DNA of 64,000 nt from Nocardioides sp. 503 (GCF_004522095.1 NZ_SPUI01000003.1:992001-1056000), one strand, 5' to 3'. Shown: positions 51,505-60,382, counted from the first letter of the stretch. The notes: a model not told the origin generated them from the letters alone. Numbers and translations: made by a program.

Positions 51505-52299
51505 GTGACCTCCGACGACACCCTGCCCGCCGCCACCGACGAGGGGCTGGGCGAGGAGCTCGTCCGCCTCGCGTCCGCCGACAACTTCCGCGACGTCGCG
51601 GGCCCCGGCTACGCCACCGCCGACGGCGGCGCGCTGCGGCGCGGCGTGCTCTTCCGCTCCAACGAGCTGACCCTCACCGACGAGGACGCCGACGCCCTGG
51701 CCCGCTTGGGGATCACGGCGATCTTCGACCTGCGCGACAGCCACGAGGTGGAGGCCCACCCGGACGCGCCGGTGCCGGGTGCCACCTGGCGCCACGTCGA
51801 GGTCAAGGGCATCCCCATGGACACCGTGACGACCCTGGAGTCGCGCGAGCAGGGCCTCGCCGTCATGGGCGAGGTCTACCGCGGGTTCGTCGAGAAGGAG
51901 GGCGGCCGCGAGGCGTTCAGCACCCTGCTGCGCGAGGTCGCCGCCGGGGACGCCCCCCAGCTCTTCCACTGCACCGCCGGCAAGGACCGCACCGGCTGGG
52001 CCTCGGCGCTGCTGCTCCACGTCGCCGGCGTCGACCGCGCGACGGTGCTCGAGGACTACCTCCTCACCAACACGATCTCCTCGGCCACGCGCACCAAGTA
52101 CCTCGGCATGGTCCGCGAGCACCTCGGCGAGGAGAAGGTCGACGTCTACGAGACCGTCATGGTCGCGGACGCGGACTACCTCCAGCAGGCCTACGACGCC
52201 GCCGACGCGACGTACGGCTCCCTCGACGGCTACCTCGCCGACGGGCTAGGGCTTGGTCCCGACACCCTGACCGCCCTGCGGGCTCGCCTCGTCGTCTAG
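51505..52299 (+). CDS. Tyrosine/lipid phosphatase (Y_phosphatase3 type)
   Basis: A 264-residue phosphatase. ASADNFRDVAGPGYATADGGALRRGVLFRSNEL is the N-terminal signature, IFDLRDSHEVEAHPD follows, and the P-loop is FHCTAGKDRTG (HCX5R with catalytic Cys and Arg). It belongs to the PtpB/triple-specificity group (PF13350), which acts on phosphotyrosine, phosphoserine/threonine or phosphoinositides. Substrates here are unknown. The last 54 nt overlap the convergent YihY gene tail to tail (52246-52299). Confidence 0.9.
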   Translation: MTSDDTLPAATDEGLGEELVRLASADNFRDVAGPGYATADGGALRRGVLFRSNELTLTDEDADALARLGITAIFDLRDSHEVEAHPDAPVPGATWRHVEVKGIPMDTVTTLESREQGLAVMGEVYRGFVEKEGGREAFSTLLREVAAGDAPQLFHCTAGKDRTGWASALLLHVAGVDRATVLEDYLLTNTISSATRTKYLGMVREHLGEEKVDVYETVMVADADYLQQAYDAADATYGSLDGYLADGLGLGPDTLTALRARLVV

Positions 52300-53403
52300 G
52301 GGGTCGTCCAGCGGGCCGTCGAGCTGGTCGCTCAGCTGGGCGCTGACGCTCTGGGCGGGGATGCTCTGCGTGCGCGCGCTGCGGCCGTCCTTCTCGTGGC
52401 CGTCCAGGACGATCTCGTGGGTGTCGCCGTCGCGGCCGTCGAACCGGACGCTCACGGTCTCGAAGCCCTTGTGCCGCTGCATCTGCGCGTACATCGCGTA
52501 GACCCGGCGGTCGGCCTCGGTGAGGTCGACCGCGTCCGTGAACGGCGTCAGCAGGGCGCGCGGCCACAGCCGCTGCGAGAGCACGACGTTGAGCTCCACC
52601 CCGAGCACGCCGATGACGGCGGCGATGTAGATGAGCCCGATCAGGCCGAGGACCAGGCCGAAGGTCTTGTTCATGGAGCTGGTGCCGCCCAGCACGTTGG
52701 TGGCGTAGACCGTCCCGAGGTGCTGCAGCGCCTGCCAGCCGATCGCGACGAGGAACGCCCCCGGCGCCGTGCGCAGGAAGTGGTCGCGACGCGGGGAGGC
52801 CAGGCGGAACAGCAGGGTCAGGACCAGCCCCACCACCACGACGGTCCCGGCGAGGATCACCCAGCGGATCGTGGTGTTGATCTCGGCGCCGAAGTTCTCG
52901 GCGTTGCTCCCGAGCACCCCGACCGCCGACAGCACCAGCACCGCGATGCCCGCCGCCGCCAGCAGGGCCAGGCTCTTGAACCGCAGCAGGAACGGATTGG
53001 GCCGGCTGTTGCGCGGCACGGCGTACGCCGTCGCCATGGTGTTCTGCGCCGCCATGCCGAGGCCCAGGCAGCCGTACATCGCCGCGAGCGCGCCGACCAC
53101 CACCGCGCCGGTCGAGCCGCGCAGCCCCTCGGGCCGCCCCAGCTGGTCGCCGATGATCGGGAAGTTGCTCAGCGCGGAGTTGAGCACCTCCTCCTGCAGC
53201 TCGGGGTTGCCCTGGAGGATGAAGCCGAAGATCGAGGTCGCCAGCAGCAGCAGCGGGAAGATCGCGACGAAGGCGTAGTAGGTCAGCGCCGCCGACAGGT
53301 AGTTGCCCTGGTCGTCGAAGAACTTGTAGATCGTCGCGATCGGGACGCCCAGCACCCGGAACCGCCGCTGCGTGCGGTCGACCTTCCCGACGACGTTGGC
53401 CAC
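52246..53403 (-). CDS. YihY/BrkB-family inner-membrane protein
   Basis: A 385-residue membrane protein with six transmembrane helices between about 38 and 280. NYLSAALTYYAFVAIFPLLLL is the family signature after a cytoplasmic N-terminus, and VLGVELNVVLSQRLWPRALL closes the core. The last 100 residues are soluble and acidic and overlap the phosphatase gene. It is labelled ribonuclease BN in older databases, wrongly; function is unknown, possibly transport. The start is GTG at 53403 because TACCGT ends 7 nt before it; a GTG at 53412 is also possible. Confidence 0.87.
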   Translation of the reverse strand: MANVVGKVDRTQRRFRVLGVPIATIYKFFDDQGNYLSAALTYYAFVAIFPLLLLATSIFGFILQGNPELQEEVLNSALSNFPIIGDQLGRPEGLRGSTGAVVVGALAAMYGCLGLGMAAQNTMATAYAVPRNSRPNPFLLRFKSLALLAAAGIAVLVLSAVGVLGSNAENFGAEINTTIRWVILAGTVVVVGLVLTLLFRLASPRRDHFLRTAPGAFLVAIGWQALQHLGTVYATNVLGGTSSMNKTFGLVLGLIGLIYIAAVIGVLGVELNVVLSQRLWPRALLTPFTDAVDLTEADRRVYAMYAQMQRHKGFETVSVRFDGRDGDTHEIVLDGHEKDGRSARTQSIPAQSVSAQLSDQLDGPLDDPLDDEASPQGGQGVGTKP

Positions 53404-53410
53404 AGGCCTC

Positions 53411-53416
53411 ACGGTA
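53411..53416 (-). promoter_or_regulatory. -10 hexamer TACCGT of yihY
   Basis: On the minus strand TACCGT ends 7 nt before the GTG at 53403. Confidence 0.45.
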
Positions 53417-53443
53417 CTGGTGCGACCCCCGCGACGCCCCGGA

Positions 53444-53480
53444 GGTTGAGGAGGGACGAAGTCCCGTCTCGAAACCCCGG
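53444..53480. repeat. REP-like palindromic unit (GGTTGAGG...CGAAACCCC)
   Basis: GGTTGAGGAGGGACGAAGTC then CCGTCTCGAAACCCC, with the GGGAC-GAA-GTCCC hairpin inside. It is followed 15 nt later by a second unit of the family. Confidence 0.75.
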
Positions 53481-53495
53481 CGCCACCAACGCCTC

Positions 53496-53541
53496 GGTGG
53501 TCGAGGCGCGAGGAGCGCCAGCGACGAGCCTCGAGACCACC
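53496..53541. repeat. REP-like palindromic unit (GGTGGTCGAGG...GAGACCACC)
   Basis: Near-identical over 46 bp to the unit at 60321-60366. Its outer arms are GGTGGTC and GAGACCACC. It marks the junction where the GC content falls towards the HEPN-like gene. Confidence 0.8.
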
Positions 53542-53684
53542 CGTGTGCCTGAAGTAGTTTCGCGAGGCGCTAGATGGCCTAGCTAAACCCCTGCCCCTGA
53601 GGAGGGACAAAGCGTCCGGTCCGGACCTTCTCGGGATGCTTAGTGGCCCATCGCCGCGGATGACCTGCACTGCCCGATTAGATC

Positions 53685-55322
53685 TCAAGTGCTCGCTGGC
53701 CCCTGCGCTTCGGGTGGGCGACGTTCTGCTTCAGTATTAGGTCCGAACCAGCCCGTCGGATCGTAAATCCAACTACTTGTGGGTCCTGGTGGACTTTCCT
53801 CTCCCTGTAGGTCCTCGAGCGTCCAGCGCTCGTCCTGTGCCAGCGCACGCTCGCCTGCCACCCACGCCCCCGAGGTTAGGGACGCGATGGATCGGAAGAT
53901 TCGCACCGATCTCCTTCGTGACCACAGCGCAACCGCTACACCTTCGACGCCACACCGTTGGGCCCTTCGGAACTCGCGCACAGCCCGCCGCCCCTGTCCA
54001 AGGGAACGAAAGATGTGCCCTCGAAGCAGGTGCGCCTGTCCGACGCCCTCTATGTCCATGCCCCGAGTCTTGGTCATCGCTTCCAGCAGCTCTAGAAGAA
54101 AGTCACTGCCACCCTCATCACCGAAGTCACTGTCGTCATCATCTTCACGTCGCTCGTCTTGGCCATCCTCGTCCTCCCCCTCGCTCAGGACGAGGGTGCC
54201 GTCCAGCCAGTCATTGGCTACCCACATCGCCGCGTCCCCGCTTCCCTGTTGCGCCGCGGCTGCCATCACGACGTGGGCCGCGGCCTCACCCTTCGAGGCG
54301 AGGGCAAACCCGGTTGCAAACAGTTCGAGCGCTGATTCGCTGGAGTCAAGAACATCAATGCCAGCTCGGTCCACGGGGTCAGCATTCTCATAGGCAGGGA
54401 GCGGGAACGCGGCAGCGGCCAGAGTTCGCGCATGCTCAAGCGCTCGCGAAGCGTCCTCGCCGCCTACTTGGCGTCCATGTATGGCGGAGTTTCGTGCCTT
54501 GAGGAGTTCCTCTCGCAACTGCCGGAAGGTGAGTCCTCCCGGAAGTAAACCTCCTTCTGTCTCGAACTTCGCGATCTTCTGGCCAAGGGTCAGTCGGTCG
54601 CCCGTACTTTGACCGTCGCCAGACGTAGCCAGGCCGTCTAGCAACTGAGAAAACACCGCCTCGGCCGCGGCACCAGCCTCAGAAGCGACAACTCGGGCCT
54701 CTCTTCTTGAGGCAGCGCGGTCGGCTTGCCTGATGAGCTGCCAGGGGAGAGGCACGTCGGCTAGGGCTGCTGCCTGTCGCAAGGTGAAAGCGAGCAGCAA
54801 GTTTCCCATGGGAAGAGGCTGTTGTTTGACCTCCGGAGTGATCGTTCCGCTGGCAGGCAACTGCGTCCTCATGCCATCTCGAGTGCGGAACCTGCCGACG
54901 GCCATAGGCCGACCAATCCAGTCGATTTGGGGACCCGCGGAGGCGCGAAAAAGGTCAGCCCAGTTCTCGACAATTTTCAGCCAGCGATGAAGGCCCTGAT
55001 CGACTGCATCAACAACCGCCGCGGGATTGTCAGGGTCAAGCCAGTAGTAGAGACGGCAGGAGTCCGTGTAGACACTTTTCGCATAGTTTGGAGGTTGCAG
55101 CACGGCCACTTGCCGCCGCCAACCAGTCGAAGCAAGACCATCCTCCGGCCTGTCCACGCCCGGCATGGGGATATCGGCGGGTATGGCCAGCGGAGACGTC
55201 CTGAGAAGGCGAACCTCGACCTTGACGCCTCCCACCCTGGTAGGGAAGGTACTTCCGATCTGAGCTGGGTGTACCGCAAACGGAGTGTGAAAAGGAACGT
55301 TCGAAGTGGCCCGGGAACGCAT
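53685..55322 (-). CDS. Orphan protein with HEPN-like motif in a lower-GC island
   Basis: A 545-residue protein. I do not recognise a named family. About 195-300 looks like a helical HEPN domain: EARVVASEAGAAAEAVFSQLL, a region around LTLGQKIAKF, then LREELLKARNSAIHG with R277-N-S-A-I-H282 matching the Rx4-6H signature of HEPN nucleases. After an acidic stretch (about 382-404) the tail has a TPR-like helix pair. The N-terminal 180 residues are unclassified. GC content is lower than the neighbours (for example 33 of 60 at 54541-54600). The start at 55322 is uncertain. It may be a defence or stress RNase (inference). Confidence 0.7.
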   Translation of the reverse strand: MRSRATSNVPFHTPFAVHPAQIGSTFPTRVGGVKVEVRLLRTSPLAIPADIPMPGVDRPEDGLASTGWRRQVAVLQPPNYAKSVYTDSCRLYYWLDPDNPAAVVDAVDQGLHRWLKIVENWADLFRASAGPQIDWIGRPMAVGRFRTRDGMRTQLPASGTITPEVKQQPLPMGNLLLAFTLRQAAALADVPLPWQLIRQADRAASRREARVVASEAGAAAEAVFSQLLDGLATSGDGQSTGDRLTLGQKIAKFETEGGLLPGGLTFRQLREELLKARNSAIHGRQVGGEDASRALEHARTLAAAAFPLPAYENADPVDRAGIDVLDSSESALELFATGFALASKGEAAAHVVMAAAAQQGSGDAAMWVANDWLDGTLVLSEGEDEDGQDERREDDDDSDFGDEGGSDFLLELLEAMTKTRGMDIEGVGQAHLLRGHIFRSLGQGRRAVREFRRAQRCGVEGVAVALWSRRRSVRIFRSIASLTSGAWVAGERALAQDERWTLEDLQGEESPPGPTSSWIYDPTGWFGPNTEAERRPPEAQGPAST

Positions 55323-55412
55323 AAGGAGATCATGGCACTCCTCCGCTTCAGGGCTCCGCTTCCAGCGACCGTGGCCTCCGCTTAGAACTATTGTCGGCTG
55401 TTGGGCGGATCG

Positions 55413-55466
55413 GCCGGCGGAACGAACTAGCGCCTGAATTTGCTGGCCATGATCACGTTCGCCGGC
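55413..55466. repeat. Inverted repeat upstream of the orphan gene
   Basis: Arms GCCGGCG-G-AACG (55413-55424) and CGTTCGCCGGC (55456-55466), one-base bulge, loop about 31 nt. It lies between the island gene and the acyl-CoA dehydrogenase stop. Confidence 0.55.
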
Positions 55467-55506
55467 AATAGAGCTGGTGGGAGTGGGATGCTAGGCCAAC
55501 GGCGGC

Positions 55507-56667
55507 TCAGTAGGACTTCGGCAGCCCCAGCGAGTGCATCGAGACGAAGTTGAGGATCATCTCGCGGCTGACGGGGGCGATCCGACCGGCGCGGGTGGCG
55601 ACGAGGAGGCCGGCCATGCCGTACTCCTGCGTGATGCCGTTGCCGCCGTGGGTCTGCACGGCCCGGTCGGCGGCGTCGCAGGCGGCCTCGGCGGCGGCGT
55701 ACTTGGCCATGTTGGCGGCCTCGCCGGCCCCCAGGTCGTCGCCGGCGTCGTAGAGGGCCGCGGCCTTCTGCGTCATCAGCCGGGCCAGCTCGATCTCGAT
55801 GTGCGACTGCGCCAGCGGGTGCGCGACGGCCTGGTGGGCGCCGATCGGGGTCTTGAAGACGACCCGCTCCTTGGCGTACGCCGTCGCCTTGTCCAGCGCG
55901 TAGCGCGCCAGGCCGGTCGAGAACGCCGCCGCCATGATGCGCTCGGGGTTGAGGCCGGCGAAGAGCTGCACGAGCCCGCCGTCCTCGTCGCCCACGAGGG
56001 CGTCGGCCGGGAGCCGGACGTCGTCGAGGAACACCTGGAACTGCAGCTCGGGGCTGACGATCTCCATCGCGATCGCCTTTGCCTCCAGCCCCGGCGCGTC
56101 GGTGGGCACCACGAACAGGCACGGCTTGAGCTTGCCGGTCTTGGCGTCCTCGGCGCGCGCGACCACCAGGACGTTGTCGGCCTCGTCGACGCCCGAGATG
56201 TAGATCTTGCGTCCGTTGAGCACCCAGCCGTCGCCGTCGCGGCGCGCGGTGGTGGTGATGTTGTGGGTGTTGGTGCCGGCGTCGGGCTCGGTGATGGCGA
56301 ACGCCATCGTGCCGGTGCCGTCGCACAGCCCGGGCAGCCAGCGCTGCTTCTGCTCCTCGGTGCCGTAGCGGCTGATGATCGTGCCGCAGATCGCCGGGCT
56401 GACGACCATCAGCAGCAGCGGGCAGCCCTGCGCGGAGAGCTCCTCGCAGACCGCCGCGATGTCGCCGATCCCGCCGCCCCCGCCGCCGTACTGCTCGGGG
56501 ATGTTGATCCCGAGGTAGCCGTTCTTGCCGATCTCCAGCCACAGGTCGGTGGTCTTCCCACCCGAGCGCGCCTTCTCGGTGAACCAGTCGCGGCCGTACT
56601 TCGAGGCGAGCCTGCGCACCGCCGCCCGCAGCTCCTGGCGCTCCTCGGTCTCCGTGAACGTGGTCAT
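55507..56667 (-). CDS. Acyl-CoA dehydrogenase (AtuD/branched-chain type)
   Basis: A 386-residue flavoenzyme. FAD and substrate segments are MAFAITEPDAGTNTHNITTTA, GRKIYISGVDEAD, and QTHGGNGITQEYGMAGLLVATRAGRIAPVSREMILNF. The usual catalytic Glu near the C-terminus is missing (APVSRE instead of YEGT); a Glu in GLNPERIMAAAF sits where isovaleryl-CoA dehydrogenase has its catalytic base. It oxidises a branched or isoprenoid acyl-CoA. The ATG is 4 nt inside the 3' end of the biotin-carboxylase gene (ATGA). It is the last gene of the operon on the minus strand. Confidence 0.9.
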   Translation of the reverse strand: MTTFTETEERQELRAAVRRLASKYGRDWFTEKARSGGKTTDLWLEIGKNGYLGINIPEQYGGGGGGIGDIAAVCEELSAQGCPLLLMVVSPAICGTIISRYGTEEQKQRWLPGLCDGTGTMAFAITEPDAGTNTHNITTTARRDGDGWVLNGRKIYISGVDEADNVLVVARAEDAKTGKLKPCLFVVPTDAPGLEAKAIAMEIVSPELQFQVFLDDVRLPADALVGDEDGGLVQLFAGLNPERIMAAAFSTGLARYALDKATAYAKERVVFKTPIGAHQAVAHPLAQSHIEIELARLMTQKAAALYDAGDDLGAGEAANMAKYAAAEAACDAADRAVQTHGGNGITQEYGMAGLLVATRAGRIAPVSREMILNFVSMHSLGLPKSY

Positions 56668-58571
56668 GCTTCTTCTCCTGTCTCGACGACGGCGAGGACC
56701 TCGCCGGCGGCGACCTGGGTGCCTGGCTGGACGTGGATCTCGGTGACCGTGCCGTCGTGCGGCGCGCTCACGGTGTGCTGCATCTTCATGGCCTCGAGGA
56801 CCAGGACCGGGTCGCCCGTGGCGACGCTCGCGCCCGGCTCGACGGCGACCCGGACGACGGTGCCCGGCATCGGCGCCAGCAGGCTGCCGCTGGCCACCTG
56901 CTCAGCCGGGTCGACGAAGCGCGGGGTCCGCACGAGCCGGGCGTGACCCAGCGGACCGTCGACCTCGACGGCGCCGCCGTCGACCCGCACGGCGTACGTC
57001 GACGCGACCCCCTGCTCCTCCAACGTCACCTCGTGGCTACCGGCGACGAGCACCGTGAGGCCGTCGACCTGGTAGCCGTCGCGGCCGCCGAGCCAGCTGA
57101 CCTCGTGGTCGCCGAACCGGGTGACCTGGGGCTGCGACACGACGTTGCGCCAGGCGACCGGCACGCCGCGCTGGACGGTGCGCCGCTCCCGCGCGTCCTC
57201 GGCCAGCGCCAGCGCGGCGGCGACCTGGAGGTGACGGTGCGGCGCCGCCGGTTCACCGGCCTCCACGACGGAGGTGCGCTCGAGGAAGTCGGTGCTGACC
57301 TGCCCGTCGAGGAACGACCGCTCGCGCAGGATGCGGACCAGCAGGTCGCGGTTGGTCGTGAGCCCGTGGATGCGAGCCCCGTCGAGCGCGCCGGCGAGCC
57401 GTCGGGCCGCGGCCGCGCGGGTCGGTGCCACCGCGATCACCTTGGCCAGCATCGCGTCGTAGTGGGTGGAGACCTCGCTGCCGGACGCGAAGCCCGACTC
57501 CACGCGGATCCCCGGGCCGGCCGGGATCTCGAACGCCGTCAGGGTGCCGCTCTGCGGCTGGTAGCCGGCAGCCGGGTCCTCGGCGTAGAGGCGCACCTCG
57601 ATCGCGTGGCCCTGCGGCGCCCAGTCGCCCGCCGGCAGCACGCCGGTCTCAGCGACCGCGAGCTGGAGCTCGACCAGGTCGACGCCCCACACCTCCTCGG
57701 TGACGGGGTGCTCGACCTGGAGGCGGGTGTTCATCTCGAGGAAGAAGAAGCGCTCGGTGGCGGTGTCGTAGAGGAACTCCACGGTGCCGGCGCCGACGTA
57801 GCCGATCGCCTCGCCCGCGGCGCGGGCCGCGTCGTGCAGCTGGGCCACGACGGCCGGGTCGAGGTCGGGCGCGGGCGCCTCCTCGACGACCTTCTGGTGG
57901 CGGCGCTGGATCGAGCAGTCGCGCTCGCCCAGCACCAGCACGCCGTCGCGGTGGCCGACGACCTGGACCTCGACGTGGCGACCGCGCTCGACGTAGGACT
58001 CGACGAAGACGGTGCCGTCGCCGAACGCGGAGGAGGCCTCCTGGCGCGCGGCCTCGATCTCGCGCGGCAGGTCGGCGAGCTCGCGCACGACGCGCATGCC
58101 GCGGCCACCGCCCCCGGCCGACGCCTTCACGATCAGCGGCAGGTCGGCCTCGGTGGCGTCGTCGACGGTGAGGTTGCGCAGCACCGGCACGCCGGCGGCC
58201 TCCATCAGCAGCTTCGACTCGATCTTGGAGCCCATGCGGCGGATCGAGTCGGGCGCGGGGCCGATCCACGTGCGCCCGGCGTCGAGCACGGCCTGCGCGA
58301 AGTCGGCGTTCTCCGAGAGGAACCCGTAGCCGGGGTGGATCGCGTCGGCACCGGTGAGGCGTGCCGCCTCGAGCACCAGGTCGGAGCGCAGGTAGGTGTC
58401 GGCCGGCGCGTTGCCCGGCAGGCGCACCGCGACGGTGGCCTCGCGGACGTAGGGCAGGTCGGCGTCGGCGTCGGAGTGGAGCGCCACGGTCTCGATGCCG
58501 AGGTCGCGGCAGGTGCGGAACACCCGGCTCGCGATCTCGGCACGGTTGGCGACCAATACTCTGCTGATCAT
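56664..58571 (-). CDS. Acyl-CoA carboxylase alpha subunit (biotin carboxylase plus BCCP)
   Basis: A 635-residue subunit. Biotin carboxylase (about 1-445) has RVLVANRAEIASRVFRTCRDLGIETVAL, IHPGYGFLSENADFA, KASAGGGGRGMRVV, ERDCSIQRRHQKVVEEAPAP and EMNTRLQVEHPVTEEVWGVDLV. A BT-like linker is followed by the BCCP domain with the biotinylated lysine in VLVLEAMKMQHTVSAPHDG. It carboxylates biotin for the beta subunit encoded upstream. Length and layout fit 3-methylcrotonyl-CoA, geranyl-CoA or propionyl-CoA carboxylases. The ATG at 58571 follows GAGAGG at about 7 nt. Confidence 0.92.
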   Translation of the reverse strand: MISRVLVANRAEIASRVFRTCRDLGIETVALHSDADADLPYVREATVAVRLPGNAPADTYLRSDLVLEAARLTGADAIHPGYGFLSENADFAQAVLDAGRTWIGPAPDSIRRMGSKIESKLLMEAAGVPVLRNLTVDDATEADLPLIVKASAGGGGRGMRVVRELADLPREIEAARQEASSAFGDGTVFVESYVERGRHVEVQVVGHRDGVLVLGERDCSIQRRHQKVVEEAPAPDLDPAVVAQLHDAARAAGEAIGYVGAGTVEFLYDTATERFFFLEMNTRLQVEHPVTEEVWGVDLVELQLAVAETGVLPAGDWAPQGHAIEVRLYAEDPAAGYQPQSGTLTAFEIPAGPGIRVESGFASGSEVSTHYDAMLAKVIAVAPTRAAAARRLAGALDGARIHGLTTNRDLLVRILRERSFLDGQVSTDFLERTSVVEAGEPAAPHRHLQVAAALALAEDARERRTVQRGVPVAWRNVVSQPQVTRFGDHEVSWLGGRDGYQVDGLTVLVAGSHEVTLEEQGVASTYAVRVDGGAVEVDGPLGHARLVRTPRFVDPAEQVASGSLLAPMPGTVVRVAVEPGASVATGDPVLVLEAMKMQHTVSAPHDGTVTEIHVQPGTQVAAGEVLAVVETGEEA

Positions 58572-58586
58572 GTCGTACCTCTCGCT

Positions 58587-58641
58587 GGGTTTCGACGCGC
58601 CCGTTGCGACCTCGTGCCTCGGTCGCAGGGCTTGCTCAACC
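58587..58641. repeat. Degenerate REP-like unit (GGGTTTCGAC...CTCAACC)
   Basis: It has the outer boundaries of the family but a diverged middle. It separates the carboxylase alpha and beta genes, which otherwise would be tightly linked. Confidence 0.55.
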
Positions 58642-58692
58642 TCGTCTCGCTGACGCGACGTGCTCGTCCCTCGCACGGCGCTGCTCGCTTGA

Positions 58693-60306
58693 TCATGGGC
58701 GGAACACTCCGAACCGGTCGGTGCCCTGGAAGGGGAGGTTGTCGATCACGGACAGGCAGATGCCCAGGACGGTGCGGGTGTCGCGGGGGTCGATGACCCC
58801 GTCGTCGTAGAGCATCCCGGAGAGGAAGTAGGGCAGGGACTGCTCCTCGACCTGGGCCTCGACGAGCTGCTTGATGCCCTGGAAGCCCTCGGCGTCGAAC
58901 TCCTGGCCCTTGGACTCCGCCGACTGCTGGGCCACGATCTCGAGCACGCCGGCGAGCTGGGCCGGCCCCATGACCGCGGACTTGGCGGAGGGCCAGGTGA
59001 AGAGGAAGCGCGGGTCGAAGGCGCGGCCGTTCATGCCGTAGTTGCCGGCGCCGTAGGACGCGCCCATGATCACCGTCAGGTGCGGCACGGTGGAGTTGCT
59101 GATGGCGTTGATCATCATCGCGCCGTGCTTGATGATGCCGCCCTGCTCGTAGTCCTTGCCGACCATGTAGCCGGTGGTGTTGTGCAGGAAGAGCAGGGGC
59201 GTGTCGGTCTGGTTGGCCAGCTGCACGAACTGCGTCGCCTTCTGCGCCTCCTCCGAGAACAGCACGCCCTGGGCGTTGGCCAGGATCCCGATCGGGTGCC
59301 CGTGCAGCCGGGCCCACCCGGTCACCAGCGAGGTGCCGTAGAGCGGCTTGAACTCGTCGAACACCTGTCCGTTGGTCTCGCTGACGCCGTCACAGATCCG
59401 GGCGATCACCTCGCGAGGGTCGAACGGCTCCTTGAGGTCGGTCGGGATCAGGTCGAGCAGGCCGTCGGGGTCGGCGTCCGGCTCGGCGTAGCCCGTCCCC
59501 CCGTGGGTCGAGGAAGGCGCGCTAGCGCCTGTCTCGAAACCCGGTGAGGTCCGCGCCTTCCTCCAGTTGAGCCGGGCGACGATGCGGCGCCCGAGGCGGA
59601 TCGCGTCGTGCTCATCCTCGGCGAGGTAGTCGGCGAGGCCGGAGGTGCGCGCGTGCATCTCGGCGCCGCCCAGCGACTCGTCGTCGGACTCCTCACCCGT
59701 GGCCATCTTCACCAGCGGCGGGCCACCGAGGAAGACCTTGGCCTGCTCGCGGACCATCACCGTGTAGTCGCTCATGCCGGGCACGTAGGCGCCGCCGGCC
59801 GTGGAGTTGCCGAACACCAGCGCGATGGTCGGCTCCTTGCGGGCGCTGGCGCGGGTGATGTCGCGGAAGAGCTTGCCCCCGGGGATGAAGATCTCCTTCT
59901 GCGTCGGCAGGTCCGCGCCGCCGGACTCCACGAGCGCGACGCTCGGGAGCCCGTTCTCCTGGGCGATCTGCGCGGCGCGGAAGATCTTCTTCACCGTCCA
60001 GGGGTTGGAGGCGCCGCCCTTCACCGAGGGGTCGTTGGCGGTGATCATGCACTCGACGCCCTCGATCACCCCGATGCCGGTCACGACGCTGGCGCCGACG
60101 GTGAAGTCGGAGCCCCAGCCGGCCAGCGGGCTCAGCTCGAGGAACGCCGAGCCCTCGTCGACGAGCAGCTCGATGCGCTCGCGCGGCATCAGCTTGCCGC
60201 GGCCGTGGTGGCGCGCGACGGACTTGTCGCCGCCGCCCGCCACCGCCTTCGCGTGCTCGGCGTCGAGCGCCTCGATCTTCTCGAGCATCGCCTCGCGGTT
60301 GCTCAT
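58693..60306 (-). CDS. Acyl-CoA carboxylase beta subunit (carboxyltransferase)
   Basis: A 537-residue carboxyltransferase. The N-half has HHGRGKLMPRERIELLVDEGSAFLELSPLAG, the ESGGADLPTQKEIF segment and GNSTAGGAYVPGMSDYTVMV (oxyanion, acyl-CoA). The C-half has GILANAQGVLFSEEAQKATQFVQLANQTDTPLLFLHNTTGYMVG and MGASYGAGNYGMNGRAFDPRFLFTWP. FLHNTTGYMVG is typical of methylcrotonyl/geranyl-CoA carboxylases. Residues 255-268 are encoded by a REP-like element at 59505-59544 and lengthen the loop before the C-half. The ATG follows GAGGAGG. It is separated from the next upstream gene by a REP-like unit. Confidence 0.91.
   Translation of the reverse strand: MSNREAMLEKIEALDAEHAKAVAGGGDKSVARHHGRGKLMPRERIELLVDEGSAFLELSPLAGWGSDFTVGASVVTGIGVIEGVECMITANDPSVKGGASNPWTVKKIFRAAQIAQENGLPSVALVESGGADLPTQKEIFIPGGKLFRDITRASARKEPTIALVFGNSTAGGAYVPGMSDYTVMVREQAKVFLGGPPLVKMATGEESDDESLGGAEMHARTSGLADYLAEDEHDAIRLGRRIVARLNWRKARTSPGFETGASAPSSTHGGTGYAEPDADPDGLLDLIPTDLKEPFDPREVIARICDGVSETNGQVFDEFKPLYGTSLVTGWARLHGHPIGILANAQGVLFSEEAQKATQFVQLANQTDTPLLFLHNTTGYMVGKDYEQGGIIKHGAMMINAISNSTVPHLTVIMGASYGAGNYGMNGRAFDPRFLFTWPSAKSAVMGPAQLAGVLEIVAQQSAESKGQEFDAEGFQGIKQLVEAQVEEQSLPYFLSGMLYDDGVIDPRDTRTVLGICLSVIDNLPFQGTDRFGVFRP
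59505..59544. repeat. REP-like palindromic element inside the carboxyltransferase gene
   Basis: On the coding strand GGGTTTCGAGACAGGCGCTA then GCGCGCCTTCCTCGACCC. In frame it gives FETGASAPSST, matching the element in the FAD/DUF1365 gene over ten residues. Confidence 0.88.
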
Positions 60307-60320
60307 GAGCGGTCCTCCTC

Positions 60321-60366
60321 GGTGGTTGAGGTGCGAGGAGCGCCAGCGACGAGCCTCGAAACCCGG
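60321..60366. repeat. REP-like palindromic unit (GGTGGTTGAGG...CGAAACCCGG)
   Basis: Near-identical to 53496-53541. It lies between the carboxyltransferase gene and the second acyl-CoA dehydrogenase gene. Confidence 0.8.
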
Positions 60367-60382
60367 TGACGTGCGTGCGGCC

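Noticed and set aside
53685..55322. Integrated mobile element
   Set aside because: GC is lower, but no integrase, transposase, tRNA target or flanking direct repeat is visible, so only a horizontally acquired gene is suggested.
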